From Linanthus parryae (taxonomy: Eukaryota > Streptophyta > Magnoliopsida > Ericales > Polemoniaceae), in the NCBI GenBank assembly GCA_023055425.1, contig JALGPY010000015.1, positions 1 to 64,000 on the forward strand: a stretch of 64,000 bases of DNA. The letters are read 5' to 3'. Below are positions 43,466 to 55,279 of this stretch, one piece after another. A program made the translations under genes and the position numbers. Each line of letters opens with the position of its first letter. Position 1 is the first letter of the stretch. The notes under the pieces were generated by a model. That model was not told where the DNA came from. It did not search any database and saw nothing but the letters and a program-made list of their open reading frames with translations.

Positions 43466-46400
43466 TCAGATATCGGGAATTGGTTTGAGGCTCTCGATAA
43501 CCCCAATGAAATTCCCGTCCACGTACGGTTTTGCTCGCTGTCCATTTACCTTGAACCTGTTCCCATTCTCAGCTTCTACCTCGAGCGATCCCCATGGGTA
43601 AACCTCTGTAATTGTAAATGGACCACTCCACCTTGATTTCAGCTTGCCCGGAAACAATTTCAGTCGGGCGTTGAATATCAATACCTTCTGGCCCACTCTG
43701 AAATCTCGTGGAATGATATGCTTGTCATGCCATTGCTTGGTCCTCTCTTTGTATATCTTGGCACTCTGATATGCCATCAACCTGTGTTCTTCTAACTCAC
43801 GCAATGCCTGCTTCCTTTGCTCACCAGAGAGCTTAGCATCCAAGTTCAATTTCTTGAGCGCCCAAAACGCTTTGTGCTCAAGTTCTACCGGCAGATGACA
43901 TGATTTCCCGAAAACTAGTTGGTAGGGAGACATACCTAGGGGAGTCTTGTATGCAGTCCGGTATGCCCATAAACTATCATCCAAGTGTAGAGCCCAGTCT
44001 TTGCGCCCTGGATTGACAGTTTTCTCTAGAATCCCCTTTATCTCACGGTTAGACACTTCAGCTTGTCCATTGGATTGTGGATGGTAGGCCAATGAGATTT
44101 TGTGTGTTTTTACCCCATACTTGCTCAAGGTATTGGCAAAAACCTTGTTCACAAAGTGTGATCCCTCGTCGCTAATAATGGCTCTGGGAGTTCCAAATCT
44201 TGTGAAGATATTTTTGCGTAAAAATCTCTCGACTGTAGCACTATCATTCTTTGGACAAGCCAGAGCCTCCACCCATTTGGTGACATAATCAACAGCCAAC
44301 AAAATATACAGATTACCAAGCGACGATGGGAATGGCCCCATAAAATCAATCCCCCACACATCAAATGGTTCTACTTCTAACACGAAATTTTGAGGCATTT
44401 CATTTCGGTTAGAGATATTACCTGTTCTTTGGCATCGGTCACACTGTTGTACAAATAGATGGGCGTCTTTATGCAAGGTTGGCCAATAGAAACCACTCTG
44501 AAGTACCTTTGCAACTGTGCGTGATTTGCCGAAATGTCCCCCACAGTTCAACTCGTGGCAGTGTCTAAGGATCTCCAACGTGTCCGGTTCCGCAACACAT
44601 CTCCGCAATACATTGTCCGCCCCCAACTTGAACAGATAAGGATCATCCCAGAAATACTGTCGCGCGTCTGCAAAGAACTTCTTCCTCTGGTGATAATTCA
44701 GGTCCTTGGGCACAATGTTGAGTGCCTTGAAATTTGCCAAGTCAGCAAACCAAGGCACAGCTGCAACCACAACCATGAGCTGCTCATCTGGAAAATCCTC
44801 TCGAATCGGCAAATCTTCCTGCTTATCGTTCTCCAGTCTTGACAAATGGTCTGCAACCACATTCTCTACCCCTTTTTTATCTTTGATCACCACATCGAAC
44901 TCTTGCATCAACAACACCCACCGGATCAATCTTGGCTTGGCGTCCTTCTTGGTGAGAAGGTACTTGAGGGCTGAATGGTCCGTGAAGATCGTCACCTGAG
45001 AACCCACAAGATATGGACGAAACTTGTCCAACGCAAATATGATAGCCAACATCTCTTTCTCCGTGGTAGCATAATTAACCTGTGCATCATTAAGAGTACG
45101 ACTGGCATAATAAATGACGTGAGCTACCTTATCTTTCCACTGGCCTAGAACTGCTCCCACCGCATAGTCACTAGCATCACACATGAGCTCAAATGGTAGG
45201 GACCAGTCTGGTGTGGTGATGATAGGCGCGCTAATCAGCTTTTCCTTGAGCAAATCAAAAGCCGACTTGCACTCCGCATTAAAATCAAAAACCGCGTCCT
45301 TCTCAAGCAATCCACACAAAGGTTTTGTGATCTTCGAGAAATCTTTAATGAAGCGCCGATAGAACCCTGCATGTCCCAAGAAACTCCTTACCCCTTTAAC
45401 AGAGGTAGGGTAAGGAAGCTTCTCAATAACCTCAATCTTGGCTCTATCCACCTCTAATCCTTTGCTGGAGATCTTGTGGCCCAAAACAATACCCTCGGTA
45501 ACCATGAAGTGACACTTCTCCCAGTTGAGCACTAGGTTGGTGTCAATGCATCTATCAAGAACCCGGGCCAACTGCTGCAGGCAGTCTTCGAATCCATCAC
45601 CATAGAGCGAGAAGTCGTCCATGAACACTTCAAAGTTCTGCTCCATCATATCAGAGAAGATCGACATCATACACCTCTGAAACGTAGCAGGTGCGTTGCA
45701 TAACCCAAAAGGCATGCGTCTAAAAGCGAAAGTCCCATAAGGACAAGTGAATGTCGTCTTCTCCTGGTCAGCTGGCTCAATTGCTATCTGGTTGTACCCG
45801 GAGTACCCATCCAAAAAGCAATAATGAGAGTGATGTGCCAGCCTATCAAGCATCTGATCAACGAATGGAAGGGGAAAATGATCCTTCAAAGTGGCATCAT
45901 TGAGCTTGCGGTAATCCATGCAAACCCTCCACCCAGTAACAGTACGCGTAGCGATTTGATCACCTTTTTCCCCTTCCACCACAGTTATACCACCCTTCTT
46001 AGGGACACATTGCACCGGGCTAGTCCATGTGCTGTCGGAAATCGGATAAATGATGCCCGCCTCCAACCATTTAAGCACTTCTTTCTTCACCACCTCCTGC
46101 ATGTGAGGATTGAGGCGGCGCTGAAACTGAACTACCGGCTTCTTGTCTTCCATGAGTCGAATCTTGTGCTGGCAAACTGTGGGGCTGATCCCCTTGATAT
46201 CCGCTATGGTCCATCCCATAGCTGCCTTTCTCTCCTGTAGTACCTTGAGAAGCTGCTCCTCCTGTTCCCTGTCCAAACATGCAGACACAATCACAGGTAA
46301 AGACTCATTAGATCCCAAGTATAGATATTTCAAATGTACAGGTAAAGGCTTTAATTCTAAAATAGGAGCAGTAATAAGAGAAGGAGTAAGAATCTTCCTG

Positions 46401-49039
46401 CTTCCCTCATTAAAGAGGGGTAGGGGCTGACGCCAATGAACATCAAATGCTTGCTCTTTCTCGCTGGAATCAAGTAGAACAAGCTCCTCATATAGCTGCT
46501 CCAATAAAATATCATCCTCTTCGTCTGGCGTGTAGGCCTCCACCCCGAAGCACTGCTCACTTACCGCATATGCGGGAAACTTCATAGCCTCAAATACATT
46601 GAAGGCCACCTTCTCATCGTTGATCTGCATAGTTAGCTCTCCATTGGCCACATCAATGATAGTCCTCCCAGTAGCTAAGAATGGGCGGCCCAAAATAAGA
46701 GGAACATCATCGTCAGCCTCCATGTCTAAGATCACAAAATCCGCTGGGAAGATGAGTCCTTCAACTCTCACTAATACATCCTCCAAAACGCCTCTGGGGC
46801 GTTTTATAGTGCGATCAGCCATCTGCAAACACATCCTGGTAGGCTTAGGATCTCCCACACCAAGTTGCTCAAAAACCGATGTGGGCATCAAATTAATACT
46901 TGCACCCAGATCACATAATGCCCTCCCATGAAATGCATCACCCAATGTAACAGGAATGATGAAACCGCCCGGATCTTTCATCTTCTTTGGTAGCGCCTTT
47001 TGCACAACTGCGCTACACTCCTCATTCAGGGTCACGGTTTCAAAGTCATCCATGCGCCTCCTATTAGAAAGGAGGTCCTTGAGAAACTTGGCATATTTCG
47101 GCATTTGTGAAATGGCCTCCGCAAAAGGTATATTAATGTGCAGTTTCTTGAAGATATCCACAAACTTCTTGAAATGCTTGGCATCTTCTTGACTCTTCAA
47201 TCTCTGCGGGTATGGCACTCGCACACTGTATTCCTCCCTTGGCTTCTGCTTCTCATCCGACTTCCTCACCGTGTCCTTTGATTGGGGAATCACGGTAGGC
47301 ACGGGAATCTCTTCATCTAAGGCTTTTTCAGTGGCCTTGGTCGCCTCAGCTCGCGCATGGGTAGGATATGGGGGATCCTGGGTAGTGGTCCCACTGCGAG
47401 TAGTAATAGCCTTCAATTGCTCAGTTGGAGTAATAGTGTTAGACGGGAGTATACCTGGCGGAAGTCGAGGATTCTGATTAGCTATTTGGCCAATTTGTGT
47501 CTCATGATTCTTTAAAGAGGCTTCCATTGCAACAATTTTACTCTCAATCTTGTCGTTGCTAGCTAACAGTTTCCTCAACATTGCATTTGTATCCTGTTCT
47601 TCTGAGGGTGGGGCTGAAGCCTGTTGTTGTGGAGCCTGTCTCTGAGCTTGGTATGGAACATTTGGCCTATGACCTGGCGCATATAAACCACTATTCGGAT
47701 TGGCATAGCTAAAGTTGGGGTGATTGCGATTGTTAGGATGATAGGTGTTTGGCCATTGCTGCTGTCTTTGTTGACCCATGTAATTCACGTCTTCAATGCC
47801 ATCCCCATATCCCTGATTTGCATCTGCTACCATCTCTCCCACTGACTTCACCTGTGCCGATGGATTTAAATGACTGAACGCCGATGTCATAACTGCCATC
47901 TGATGTTCAAATTTCTGTTCCACCATAGACTCAATCTGACTAACCAATGCTCCATCTGACTTCGTGCTTCTACGAGTTTCAGACCTCGTGGATTCACGTT
48001 TTGCTACATTATCTAGCAAATCACGACATCTCTGTAGTCCCATCCCCATAAAATTGCCCTGAGCCATCATGTCTAGCTCACTAGCAGTCTCCCTGTCCAA
48101 AGCATTATAAAAATAGTGAAGAAGTTTATACCATGGCTCCCCATGAGTGGGGCATCTGCGAAGGAGCTGGTTGAACTTTCTCCACGTGTCACCCAGAGAA
48201 TCATCTTCCTGCTGTTTAAATGTGGTTATGTCAGCCATCCGTTGAGCAACCTTAGATGGTGGAAGATACTTCCTGAGAAACTCTCTGCTACAATCTGCCC
48301 ATGTAACTATGCTGCCTGCTGGAAGTTCCATAAGCCATGTCTTTGCCTTTCCCGATAAAGAGAAGGGGAAAAGCATGAGCTTTATAGTCTCGATTGGCAC
48401 TCTCTGGTCATACATGGTAGACGTAATCTGCTCGAAGTTGAGCAAGTGCTGATGTGGATCATCACTCGGGGCTCCCGTGAATAAGCACTCATCCCTAACC
48501 ATATTAATCAACGGTTGGCGAATCTCGAAATGCGCGGCATTAATCTGCGGCCTGACAATGGTAGGCTGATATCCATCCGGTGTAGTTCTGAAGTAGTCCA
48601 CCAAAGGACGGTCATCCTCCTCAGCATTGTTGACTTGCTCTACTACGTTCCGGCCGTTATTGTTCCGATTATTACCCCCATTGTTCCCATTGCCACCGTT
48701 GTTTCCACCATTAACTCCTCCATTGTTCCCATTAACTATTTCTGCACCAGGGAGTTGTTGTGGATTCTGGGGATTCATGCGATCAATCATGGCTTGCATC
48801 GCAGCCATTTGAGCCCTAAGCTCCTCAGTTTCCCTTGCTCGATTTGCTGCATCCTCCACAGCTGCAGCTCTAGCTGCTTCCGCATCTTCGAGGCCCTTGC
48901 GGAACCTCTCAAACTCAGCTCTAGTTTGCTCGTCCATTTGAACTGAATTTGCTTTCCTCTTGTCTCTATTCTGTGCTCGCAATAAGGATTCCGGGTCTTC
49001 AAGTGTTGGATGCAAAGGCTCGTCTCTAGAACGTGACAT
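43466..49039 (-). CDS. gag-pol: Athila-like Gag-Pol polyprotein (1857 aa), intact
   Basis: This is one uninterrupted frame from an ATG ([10 protein letters not shown]). A coiled-coil-prone Glu/Ala/Arg segment (40-85) and Asn/Gly repeats (103-130) come first. The Gag core at about 165-345 includes [16 protein letters not shown]; no CCHC knuckle is visible. The protease has DLGAS at 710-714. The reverse transcriptase spans about 970-1200, with CMDYRKLN and catalytic FMDD at 1139-1142. RNase H runs from about 1270 to 1400 ([19 protein letters not shown]). Integrase has its HHCC finger at about 1483-1536 and catalytic Asp1565, Asp1624 and Glu near 1661 (HPQSNGQAE). A C-terminal GPF region (RWSGPF, about 1803) follows. 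There is no chromodomain. All catalytic motifs are present, so the protein could be active. Confidence 0.95.
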   Translation of the reverse strand: MSRSRDEPLHPTLEDPESLLRAQNRDKRKANSVQMDEQTRAEFERFRKGLEDAEAARAAAVEDAANRARETEELRAQMAAMQAMIDRMNPQNPQQLPGAEIVNGNNGGVNGGNNGGNGNNGGNNRNNNGRNVVEQVNNAEEDDRPLVDYFRTTPDGYQPTIVRPQINAAHFEIRQPLINMVRDECLFTGAPSDDPHQHLLNFEQITSTMYDQRVPIETIKLMLFPFSLSGKAKTWLMELPAGSIVTWADCSREFLRKYLPPSKVAQRMADITTFKQQEDDSLGDTWRKFNQLLRRCPTHGEPWYKLLHYFYNALDRETASELDMMAQGNFMGMGLQRCRDLLDNVAKRESTRSETRRSTKSDGALVSQIESMVEQKFEHQMAVMTSAFSHLNPSAQVKSVGEMVADANQGYGDGIEDVNYMGQQRQQQWPNTYHPNNRNHPNFSYANPNSGLYAPGHRPNVPYQAQRQAPQQQASAPPSEEQDTNAMLRKLLASNDKIESKIVAMEASLKNHETQIGQIANQNPRLPPGILPSNTITPTEQLKAITTRSGTTTQDPPYPTHARAEATKATEKALDEEIPVPTVIPQSKDTVRKSDEKQKPREEYSVRVPYPQRLKSQEDAKHFKKFVDIFKKLHINIPFAEAISQMPKYAKFLKDLLSNRRRMDDFETVTLNEECSAVVQKALPKKMKDPGGFIIPVTLGDAFHGRALCDLGASINLMPTSVFEQLGVGDPKPTRMCLQMADRTIKRPRGVLEDVLVRVEGLIFPADFVILDMEADDDVPLILGRPFLATGRTIIDVANGELTMQINDEKVAFNVFEAMKFPAYAVSEQCFGVEAYTPDEEDDILLEQLYEELVLLDSSEKEQAFDVHWRQPLPLFNEGSRKILTPSLITAPILELKPLPVHLKYLYLGSNESLPVIVSACLDREQEEQLLKVLQERKAAMGWTIADIKGISPTVCQHKIRLMEDKKPVVQFQRRLNPHMQEVVKKEVLKWLEAGIIYPISDSTWTSPVQCVPKKGGITVVEGEKGDQIATRTVTGWRVCMDYRKLNDATLKDHFPLPFVDQMLDRLAHHSHYCFLDGYSGYNQIAIEPADQEKTTFTCPYGTFAFRRMPFGLCNAPATFQRCMMSIFSDMMEQNFEVFMDDFSLYGDGFEDCLQQLARVLDRCIDTNLVLNWEKCHFMVTEGIVLGHKISSKGLEVDRAKIEVIEKLPYPTSVKGVRSFLGHAGFYRRFIKDFSKITKPLCGLLEKDAVFDFNAECKSAFDLLKEKLISAPIITTPDWSLPFELMCDASDYAVGAVLGQWKDKVAHVIYYASRTLNDAQVNYATTEKEMLAIIFALDKFRPYLVGSQVTIFTDHSALKYLLTKKDAKPRLIRWVLLMQEFDVVIKDKKGVENVVADHLSRLENDKQEDLPIREDFPDEQLMVVVAAVPWFADLANFKALNIVPKDLNYHQRKKFFADARQYFWDDPYLFKLGADNVLRRCVAEPDTLEILRHCHELNCGGHFGKSRTVAKVLQSGFYWPTLHKDAHLFVQQCDRCQRTGNISNRNEMPQNFVLEVEPFDVWGIDFMGPFPSSLGNLYILLAVDYVTKWVEALACPKNDSATVERFLRKNIFTRFGTPRAIISDEGSHFVNKVFANTLSKYGVKTHKISLAYHPQSNGQAEVSNREIKGILEKTVNPGRKDWALHLDDSLWAYRTAYKTPLGMSPYQLVFGKSCHLPVELEHKAFWALKKLNLDAKLSGEQRKQALRELEEHRLMAYQSAKIYKERTKQWHDKHIIPRDFRVGQKVLIFNARLKLFPGKLKSRWSGPFTITEVYPWGSLEVEAENGNRFKVNGQRAKPYVDGNFIGVIESLKPIPDI

Positions 49040-49153
49040 GCACCAAATGAATCAGACCTGAAACGCGAATCACACACACAAAACAGGTGAGTAACAAATA
49101 TAAACTGAAAAGTAAATCCCTAAAGAGAAAACTAATAGCTAATTTGACCGAAG

Positions 49154-49171
49154 TCCCCGGCAACGGCGCCA
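49154..49171 (-). promoter_or_regulatory. Primer binding site, tRNA-Asp
   Basis: On the plus strand TCCCCGGCAACGGCGCCA equals the last 18 nt of plant tRNA-Asp including CCA, so the minus-strand element RNA (TGGCGCCGTTGCCGGGGA) pairs perfectly with it. It is separated from the 5' LTR by six bases. Use of tRNA-Asp is typical of Athila-type elements. Confidence 0.88.
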
Positions 49172-49177
49172 AAAACT

Positions 49178-50642
49178 TGACACGCTCCAACTGCAAGTGC
49201 ACAGTTGTCGGTGTAGTAATAATCGGAAAAGTCCGGATTGTCGAACCCAAGGGACTTCGTGTAACTAACTATTAAGTTCGTTCTTTATGTGGGCAAAACG
49301 CAGTTGTTTTGTGGTTCCTAATTCTACTAAAAATTCAAATAACAATTATCTCAAATAATTCAAAGAATTATTTCAAGATTAACGAGCACGAGTTGATATT
49401 GTTGTTTATCAAGTTTGATTAAATTCAGGATATCTCTCTGGATCACTAGGAATGTCACACTACGTTGGATTTATGTTTTACTAACACGATAATTTCTTAT
49501 TCTAGTTAAACGAGCAATTGTATATTGAAGATGTCTCAACCAATAACTATGCCTAAACTATCGTAACTGATTCCTCTAGCTTACTCAAGTTCAAACACGC
49601 ATTACGATACTAATTTCTACTCTTGTTCTTAGCTAACTAGCAAGATTCCTCAACCCTAGATACGGCTAGTGTGTATTTCAATTTTCCGGGCAACAAACGT
49701 AGATTCCTCTATCGCTCATAACCTAGCACAATCCTATTAATACGTCTATCAATAGAAAAGATGAATTAAAAACATAAAATACACATAACTAAATAAGAAA
49801 TCATCAATTAAGCTCAAAAGCATGAGAGTAAATCCATAAACCACAAGTTGTAGTGATCAAACCCTAGTTTCCTACGAGATATCCCAAAATAAGAGTTTAG
49901 CTACTCATAATCATGTTCATAATACAAAGTTTCATGATCAAGTATCAAAAACTAGAGAAGAAAAGAAGAAGAGAAGCCAAACGGATGATCCAAGCTCTCG
50001 ACCTAGCTCCCAAGCACTCCAAGCACGACTCCCAAGGTGGTTCTGATGTTGAATGACGTTCCCCAATGTTTCCTAAGTCTTTTGTGGCTTCAAACTCCCA
50101 AAACTATGCCAAAATAGCGAAAACAGCCCAAAATTTCAATTCTGGCCGCAGAGGTAATCGTACGATTACCTTGATGTGATCGTACGATTACTTGCCTCTC
50201 AGGTAATCGTACGATCACCTTCAAGTAATCGTACGATTACTTCTGGATGAAGGTAATCGTACGATTACCTTGAGGTAAGTGTACGATTACTTTTCATCCT
50301 CTTCCATTCAATCTTCAACTTCTTGCTCTTTTTTCCTTTCGTCTTCACTTCCCGAGCATCCCTTTGAGCCTCCAACTTTTCCGAAGTTCACTTTTGCTCC
50401 AACGCCACGTCCCGAGCTCCCGGTTCCTGAAAACCACAACACGAGAAACATACCGGAAGATCAAACGTGATAAAATATATCAAAAATCAATGCAAAAAGT
50501 GCCCGGACTCATCATTAACGTGCAAAGACTCAACATGCTCAAATTTAGCAAGAAATGATCCAAAATCTATCAAAACGCATCGGAATACACGCAAAACGGT
50601 AAGAAAACATATAAGAATATAACTCCAAATATGGAGTTATCA
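49178..50642 (-). repeat. 5' LTR of the Athila-like element
   Basis: This 1465-bp LTR is apparently identical to the 3' LTR. It includes six palindromes at 50154-50290 and the terminal hairpin 50619-50627/50632-50640. The right flank is the CAATC target duplication. The U3 promoter must lie here; no certain TATA box could be assigned. Confidence 0.95.
50154..50290. repeat. Palindrome array in the 5' LTR (six 16-mers)
   Basis: This is the counterpart of 36861-36997 at an offset of 13293. It would lie in the promoter-proximal LTR transcribed into element RNA or adjacent to its start. Confidence 0.96.
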
Positions 50643-50959
50643 CAATCCCCCCCGGCCCCATCAAGTCCGGGCTACATTTTCTCCCCACAAACCCGGCCCG
50701 GCTCTGTCCCCTCCCCCATCGGGCCGCCAACCCGCCCCAGCCCTCATGAAACCGGCCCGGCCAATTGACACCACAAATCACAAGTTGTCATGGGCCCTTC
50801 TGCAATTCCAAGGGGGCGGCATGGTTAAAACTTTAAACAACTGATAATTCTAGAAATGTTAAAGCATAGTTCAGGAATGGTTCAGGAACTACCAGAAAGA
50901 TGAGTAAATAGTGAAGTTTCCAACTCGTCAGGAAGCACAACTGCCTATGACTATATCGA

Positions 50960-51464
50960 CTTGGACTTTATATTCATGGAAACATTGTCTATTAGGAACT
51001 TTAAGTACCACTATATTGACGACGACGCCGAAGAATTTTCTAAGGTTGCGACCACCAGATACAACAACCCTGCAATAACGAAACACCAAAGAGAGACAAG
51101 TAAGCTCAACCTCACGAGGGTAACTAATATTCTAATCCTACATGTTTCATAGGACATAATCAAAATACAATAGAGTTTAGAATTTACACGTCCAGGAATA
51201 ATCTAGCATCACTAAGGCACTTCACTTTGACATTTCCGTGAAATCTCCAAACTCGTCACAATGTAGTATAGAAGCTGGACCTCCAGCAGAGCATCCTGAC
51301 AGAAGATCCTGAAATGAACCAGAGTTTTGTATGAGATTTGAACAAAAAATGCGAAGATTAATATGTATTGTGCTAAAAAAGAAAACCTGTTTCGCATAAC
51401 GCATCCTCTGTGACATTAGTTCTTCCATGGCAGCTGACCATATGCGATATCCTCTAAATTGTAA
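50960..51464 (-). pseudogene. Pectin acetylesterase gene fragment, copy 1
   Basis: Three minus-strand exon pieces appear in gene order. The first, 51387-51464, has intact splice sites ([20 protein letters not shown]). The second, 51308 down to about 51190, contains the nucleophile motif in [20 protein letters not shown] and then [12 protein letters not shown] in a shifted frame. The third, about 51053 to 50965, reads VSGGRNLRKFFGVVV. They match the central part of plant pectin acetylesterases (Notum-like hydrolases that deacetylate cell-wall pectin). N- and C-terminal parts of the gene are missing, and a frameshift follows TEMSK, so this is a captured, non-functional fragment. Confidence 0.82.
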
Positions 51465-52139
51465 CTGTGCAGCCTAGAGACAGAACAATCTCATCTCAGA
51501 AAAGCTTAACAACGGGAATCCGCAGCGTTGAATAGAATCTGAGGTGCACACTCGGAGTCTGTACATTTTTTCGGAATAGTCTCTTCTCAGAATAGTATGA
51601 ACAGAATCCACCATTGAATGAAGTGACAAGATCTCAAAGATTTCAGAGAAAAGGAGAGGGAACATTCTCCTTAACTTCAGGCATTTGAGTAGCTTATGCC
51701 ACGACAACAGCCCTTCAAAGACTTTTGCCATATTCTAGCTGTTTTCTTTAATATAAGCTCGTCATTAGTAAATTATTGTTGTTTACATATGTAGAAACTT
51801 AACCAGACAGCAGGAGCAAACGCCTCAATCTGGCCAAGAAAAGTAGATGGGCATTCTGCCCTATGCTAAGTACAAAGACTTCTCCAACCAATAACATGAA
51901 TTGCCACCATCTACATGAACTTTACCCAAACAACAAACTACAATCATTAGTTAAGCTAACTCTCAAGCTTGTTGTCCACATCCTAGCTATTGGGGAAAGC
52001 TTCTTGACAAGTTAAAACTAAAATTCTAGTTAAAAGCAGCACCTAAAGCAACAAAAAGAAATATATGCTGCTAGCATTAGAGACAGGTGATACACTGATT
52101 CATACAAGATAAAAACAAAGAAGCACACAACACGCATAC

Positions 52140-52235
52140 CTAAGCACAATGTCTGCTGTGCCAGGCTGCAAAGGTACATTGTTTCTCTTGAGAAGGCTCA
52201 TTATCGATACCATGAGTTTAGCATCATTATGTCTT
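52140..52235 (-). other. Exon-like segment with perfect splice sites, unidentified (copy 1)
   Basis: This is a 96-bp minus-strand segment between ATTTTGCAG and a GT donor. It reads RHNDAKLMVSIMSLLKRNN then VPLQPGTADIVLR without a stop. It is conserved in the second duplication copy at about 58405-58500. No family recognised. It lies between the pectin acetylesterase and kinesin fragments on the same strand. Confidence 0.4.
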
Positions 52236-53141
52236 CTGCAAAATGGACACATAATTACCAGTGGGTGCAGCGTGCAGGACTTGTATAACCAGGGAGAGCA
52301 CGGTGATGCAGCCCAAAGAGGAGCAGCCACAATAAGGCATATACTGTAATACCAAAACGATTAAGAAAATGAGACAGGATGAACAATTCCGTAAGAAAAT
52401 AGGAATTGTAGAAGAAAATCCCATTGTAAGCCAGAAAGATGTTCACAACAAGAAAGCTAGAAGAAATGTAGATAACACAAATGGGATTTCCGCAGGAAGG
52501 AAATTACCATGAGCAGCGACGCACCATAACGGTCATGATTAGACCGTCGTGGAAAGTATTCCCATTCTCATTTTTATATATGAAGTTTTAGTTGATAAGT
52601 TTTGCAAGTTCTTCCAATGAATTCACTGCCCATGTAACTTAAACCCACCATATCTCTGTCAGCAATTCGCCAATCTAAACCCCTTAACATCTAGCGTGTA
52701 TCTTTAAACGTCTATTTTACTCAGTTCATCTAAAGTAGCCATATGAATGATGTGCTCAGAAAGATAGAGATGAATACTTGGCTGCCAGAAAAAAATGGCA
52801 TTAGGTGAAAGAAAGAGAAGACACACAAAGCAGTAACGCATGACTTTCTTCTGTTCAAATGCATTGAAGCTCCAAAGAAGATGATTACACACAAATATAT
52901 TAATGGTATCTATGAAAAAAGCATTGGTGAATTATTAGATAGTGGAAGATTTAAGGGGTTGCTACATGGAAAGTAAATAGAGATTTTTTTATCAAAACAA
53001 GTTTGAAAGCCAACCTACGTATCTTTTAAAATGTGCTATTCCTATTTTCACAAGTCAAGATTTCAATGGGAAACTGTATCTTCTGACCTCAAAACTTACA
53101 CTTGAGCACTTAATTTACTACGTAAACGTGTGTCGGCGTAC

Positions 53142-53386
53142 CTAGAAAATCTTGCAGCAATTGTGCTAGCATGCTGTTTCTATATGGGACATGAGCGTTC
53201 TTTGAGGCATATCTGACATCTCTTAAAGCAGAAAGAGAGTTGATATGATGTGCCGCTTTTACAGTATCTCCTACCACCTAAGATTGGTCAACTCTTTCAC
53301 TTCCAGCAAGATCTACAACATGCATGCTACCACGAATAATTGTCCCAGATGTTAGCTCTCTCCCTTGAACATGAATAGTGAGGCAA
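53142..53386 (-). pseudogene. Kinesin-14 motor domain exon, copy 1
   Basis: The minus strand encodes LTIHVQGRELTSGTIIRGSM, then HVVDLAGSERVDQS, then [16 protein letters not shown] and [24 protein letters not shown] is the kinesin switch II motif, and the surrounding sequence matches plant kinesin-14 (C-terminal motor) proteins. The fragment covers the switch I-proximal strand to the [10 protein letters not shown] helix region. A TAG interrupts it immediately after VDQS, and residues are missing between the INKSLSAL and HVPYR motifs. An acceptor (TTTGCAG) and donor (G|GTACG) flank it. It is a non-functional fragment. Confidence 0.88.
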
Positions 53387-53579
53387 CTGCAAATGCAAAT
53401 GCAGCGAATAAAGTTACTGAATGACTATAGAACCGTAAGCGTTCCAGATATCACATTGTTTCATCCAGAGACCAGCTAGAGCTATAAGCCACTTGTTAGA
53501 TTGCATTTGCAAGTTCTTTCCAAGTTTAGAGCCATGAAACATATAATTAGACAGTATAATAGAAATTACATTGTCTCAC

Positions 53580-53696
53580 CACTTAGCGCTCCCCTTTTTC
53601 CACTTCCCATCAACACCGCCTGACGATTGCGCTGTCTTATGCCTCCGTTGGATAGCCTCCGCAATGGTGGAGCTGGAATCGCTCTCCTAAAAGATT
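53580..53696 (-). other. Exon-like segment, unidentified (copy 1)
   Basis: This 117-bp minus-strand segment with acceptor TTTTAG and donor GTGAGA reads ESDSSSTIAEAIQRRHKTAQ then SSGGVDGKWKKGSAKW without a stop. It lies just upstream of the kinesin fragment, but the sequence does not look like a motor domain. It is duplicated at about 59844-59960. Confidence 0.35.
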
Positions 53697-54056
53697 CGGG
53701 CAAAAAAACACACACGAAAAGTCAAAAAACATTCATCAACCACCTGAATGAGTGAAAGAAGAAGTCTTAACAGGGGAGTGAAATGTCTGAGCTGAACCTG
53801 ATTTCTGTTGCCTTGTGTACTATTACTTTTTTTAATTCTGATATCTTAGAAATTGACTCTGGGTAAAGATGATGATCACGTAATTTCAAATAATGACAAC
53901 TAACAACCTTCATTGATTTTGGTAGTGGTGAATCAAATAAGGAACCGCGGGGGTAGCTTAATGCAAGCAAAGATATTCAGGATATGCCTTAACCAAGGCA
54001 CCACATATTGCAATACGACAGAGTAGTGTGTACTCGTCAATACGCATCGACTAACA

Positions 54057-54303
54057 TCAGGCTCAGATATGTGAATGCAATCAGACTGCGGTCCAATTAC
54101 CATGGCTGCAATAGGGAGAGATGATGACCCCTCCGAATTACCCCGCCAAGGTAGGAGTTTGGTCATAGTCTGAACTGCAGGCTCTACAAAATTATCATCA
54201 CAGCCACTCAGAACAACATAGGCCGCATTTAGGTAGGGTGAAAAGCAGCGGCTGCGGTGACACCACTGTAGCTGCAACAGGGAGAGACCATGGTCCCTCC
54301 GAG
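54057..54303. repeat. Internal repeat, unit a (copy 1)
   Basis: This is similar to 54662-54913. Shared blocks include GCAATCAGACTGCGGTCCAAT, GGGAGAGATGA, CCCCGCCAAGG, GCAGGCTCTA and GCGGTGACACCAC. The minus strand is open across both units (GCDDNFVEPAVQT and GCDDIFLEPAIQT), which might mean diverged coding sequence, but no family is recognised. Copy-2 counterparts lie near 60321-60567 and 60927-61165. Confidence 0.75.
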
Positions 54304-54661
54304 TTCGCACGCCAAGATAATAGTCGAAGCACAATTTGTAGCTCCAAAAAAATGGATGCAGTGCACCAAAATGCACCCAGTTACAGTACGCACCCAAAAC
54401 TAAGATGATCCTCCACACTTCCCTCATTGTCGCTCTCTCCCTCTTTTCTCTTTCATCGGAAGCGAAACAAAAGCTTCTGTCGGAAGCCTATCGTGGGTGA
54501 AGCACAGCTTCATGGTAAATTGTCATTTTTATCCCTCGGTACCATACCAAGTAAAACAGGAACGGGGGGCAAAAACAATGGTTCAGAGTGTCAAAAAAGC
54601 TGAGGTGGATGGCAAAGCCTCTCTTTTATGACAAACAATGGGATTGACCCCTTCATCCATG

Positions 54662-54913
54662 TCAAGCTCAGATATGTGATGAATGCAATCAGACTGCGGT
54701 CCAATCACCATGGCTACAATAGGGAGAGATGAGGACCCCTCGAAGTTGCCCCGCCAAGGCAAGAGTCGAGTCGAAGTCTGAATTGCAGGCTCTAGAAAAA
54801 TATCGTCACAGCCTCTCACAACAGCATAGCCCACATTTGGGTAGCGGCAAAAACAGCGGATGCGGTGACACCACCATGGCTGCAAAAGGGGAAAGATGAT
54901 GTCCCGTCCGAGT
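54662..54913. repeat. Internal repeat, unit b (copy 1)
   Basis: This is a diverged partner of 54057-54303. A run of C (about 54919-54930) follows it. Confidence 0.75.
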
Positions 54914-55279
54914 TGCCTCCCCCCCCCCCCAAGACGAGGGGTTTTTAGAGTAGAAATCATTGGCTATGATGATCGAAATTAGTGATCATCTACTTTTTTT
55001 TCAGAGAGCGCTAACCACCCTTGGGAATTCCTCAGATTTCGTTGCCTCAGCCTTTCTCCCAAAGCCAAGCCACATACGAGACGATTAAACCAGTCAGTTT
55101 ATCTTTATACATCGCACTGCCTCATCTGATTTAGCCTCCATTGCATAAAACCATCAGGTAGTCATTATTCTTGTGAAGTCCTGCAAATCAAGTTATAACA
55201 GGGAATATCAGAAAAGATATAAAAGAGTCATATGATGTACTCATTCAAAGAAGGGGGTACACGAAACATACGCATCACC

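Larger units (their letters stand above)
35885..50642 (-). mobile_element. Ty3/gypsy LTR retrotransposon, Athila-like, young and nearly intact
   Basis: The element is 14,758 bp on the minus strand. It has two 1465-bp LTRs that look identical, TG...CA ends and the 5-bp target duplication CAATC (35880-35884 and 50643-50647). The primer site matches tRNA-Asp. A single 1857-codon gag-pol is open, and a downstream ORF of the kind seen after pol in Athila relatives has one frameshift. The empty site survives at 56912 (GGACCAATCCCCCC), which confirms the borders. Identical LTRs imply very recent insertion. Long non-coding regions between pol and the third ORF, and between that ORF and the 3' LTR, are typical of the Athila/Tat clade. 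Confidence 0.95.
50648..55279. repeat. Segmental duplication copy 1 (main part)
   Basis: This matches 56913-61542 with few differences at an offset of about 6265. Together with 35704-35884 it forms copy 1. It carries the minus-strand fragments of pectin acetylesterase and kinesin-14 plus unidentified exons. The interval up to 56732 is probably the rest of the unit, giving a tandem period of about 6.27 kb once the Athila-like element is removed. Confidence 0.93.

Noticed and set aside
43466..49039. Plus-strand ORFs inside the Athila gag-pol
   Set aside because: They are antisense shadows of an intact 1857-codon frame.
49154..49171. Sequence identical to the 3' end of tRNA-Asp
   Set aside because: It is only 18 nt and sits beside the LTR as the primer binding site; there is no tRNA gene body upstream.
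51222..52446. Multiple minus-strand ORFs of 60-85 codons across this stretch
   Set aside because: They read through introns; the recognisable exons inside them are reported instead, with splice borders.
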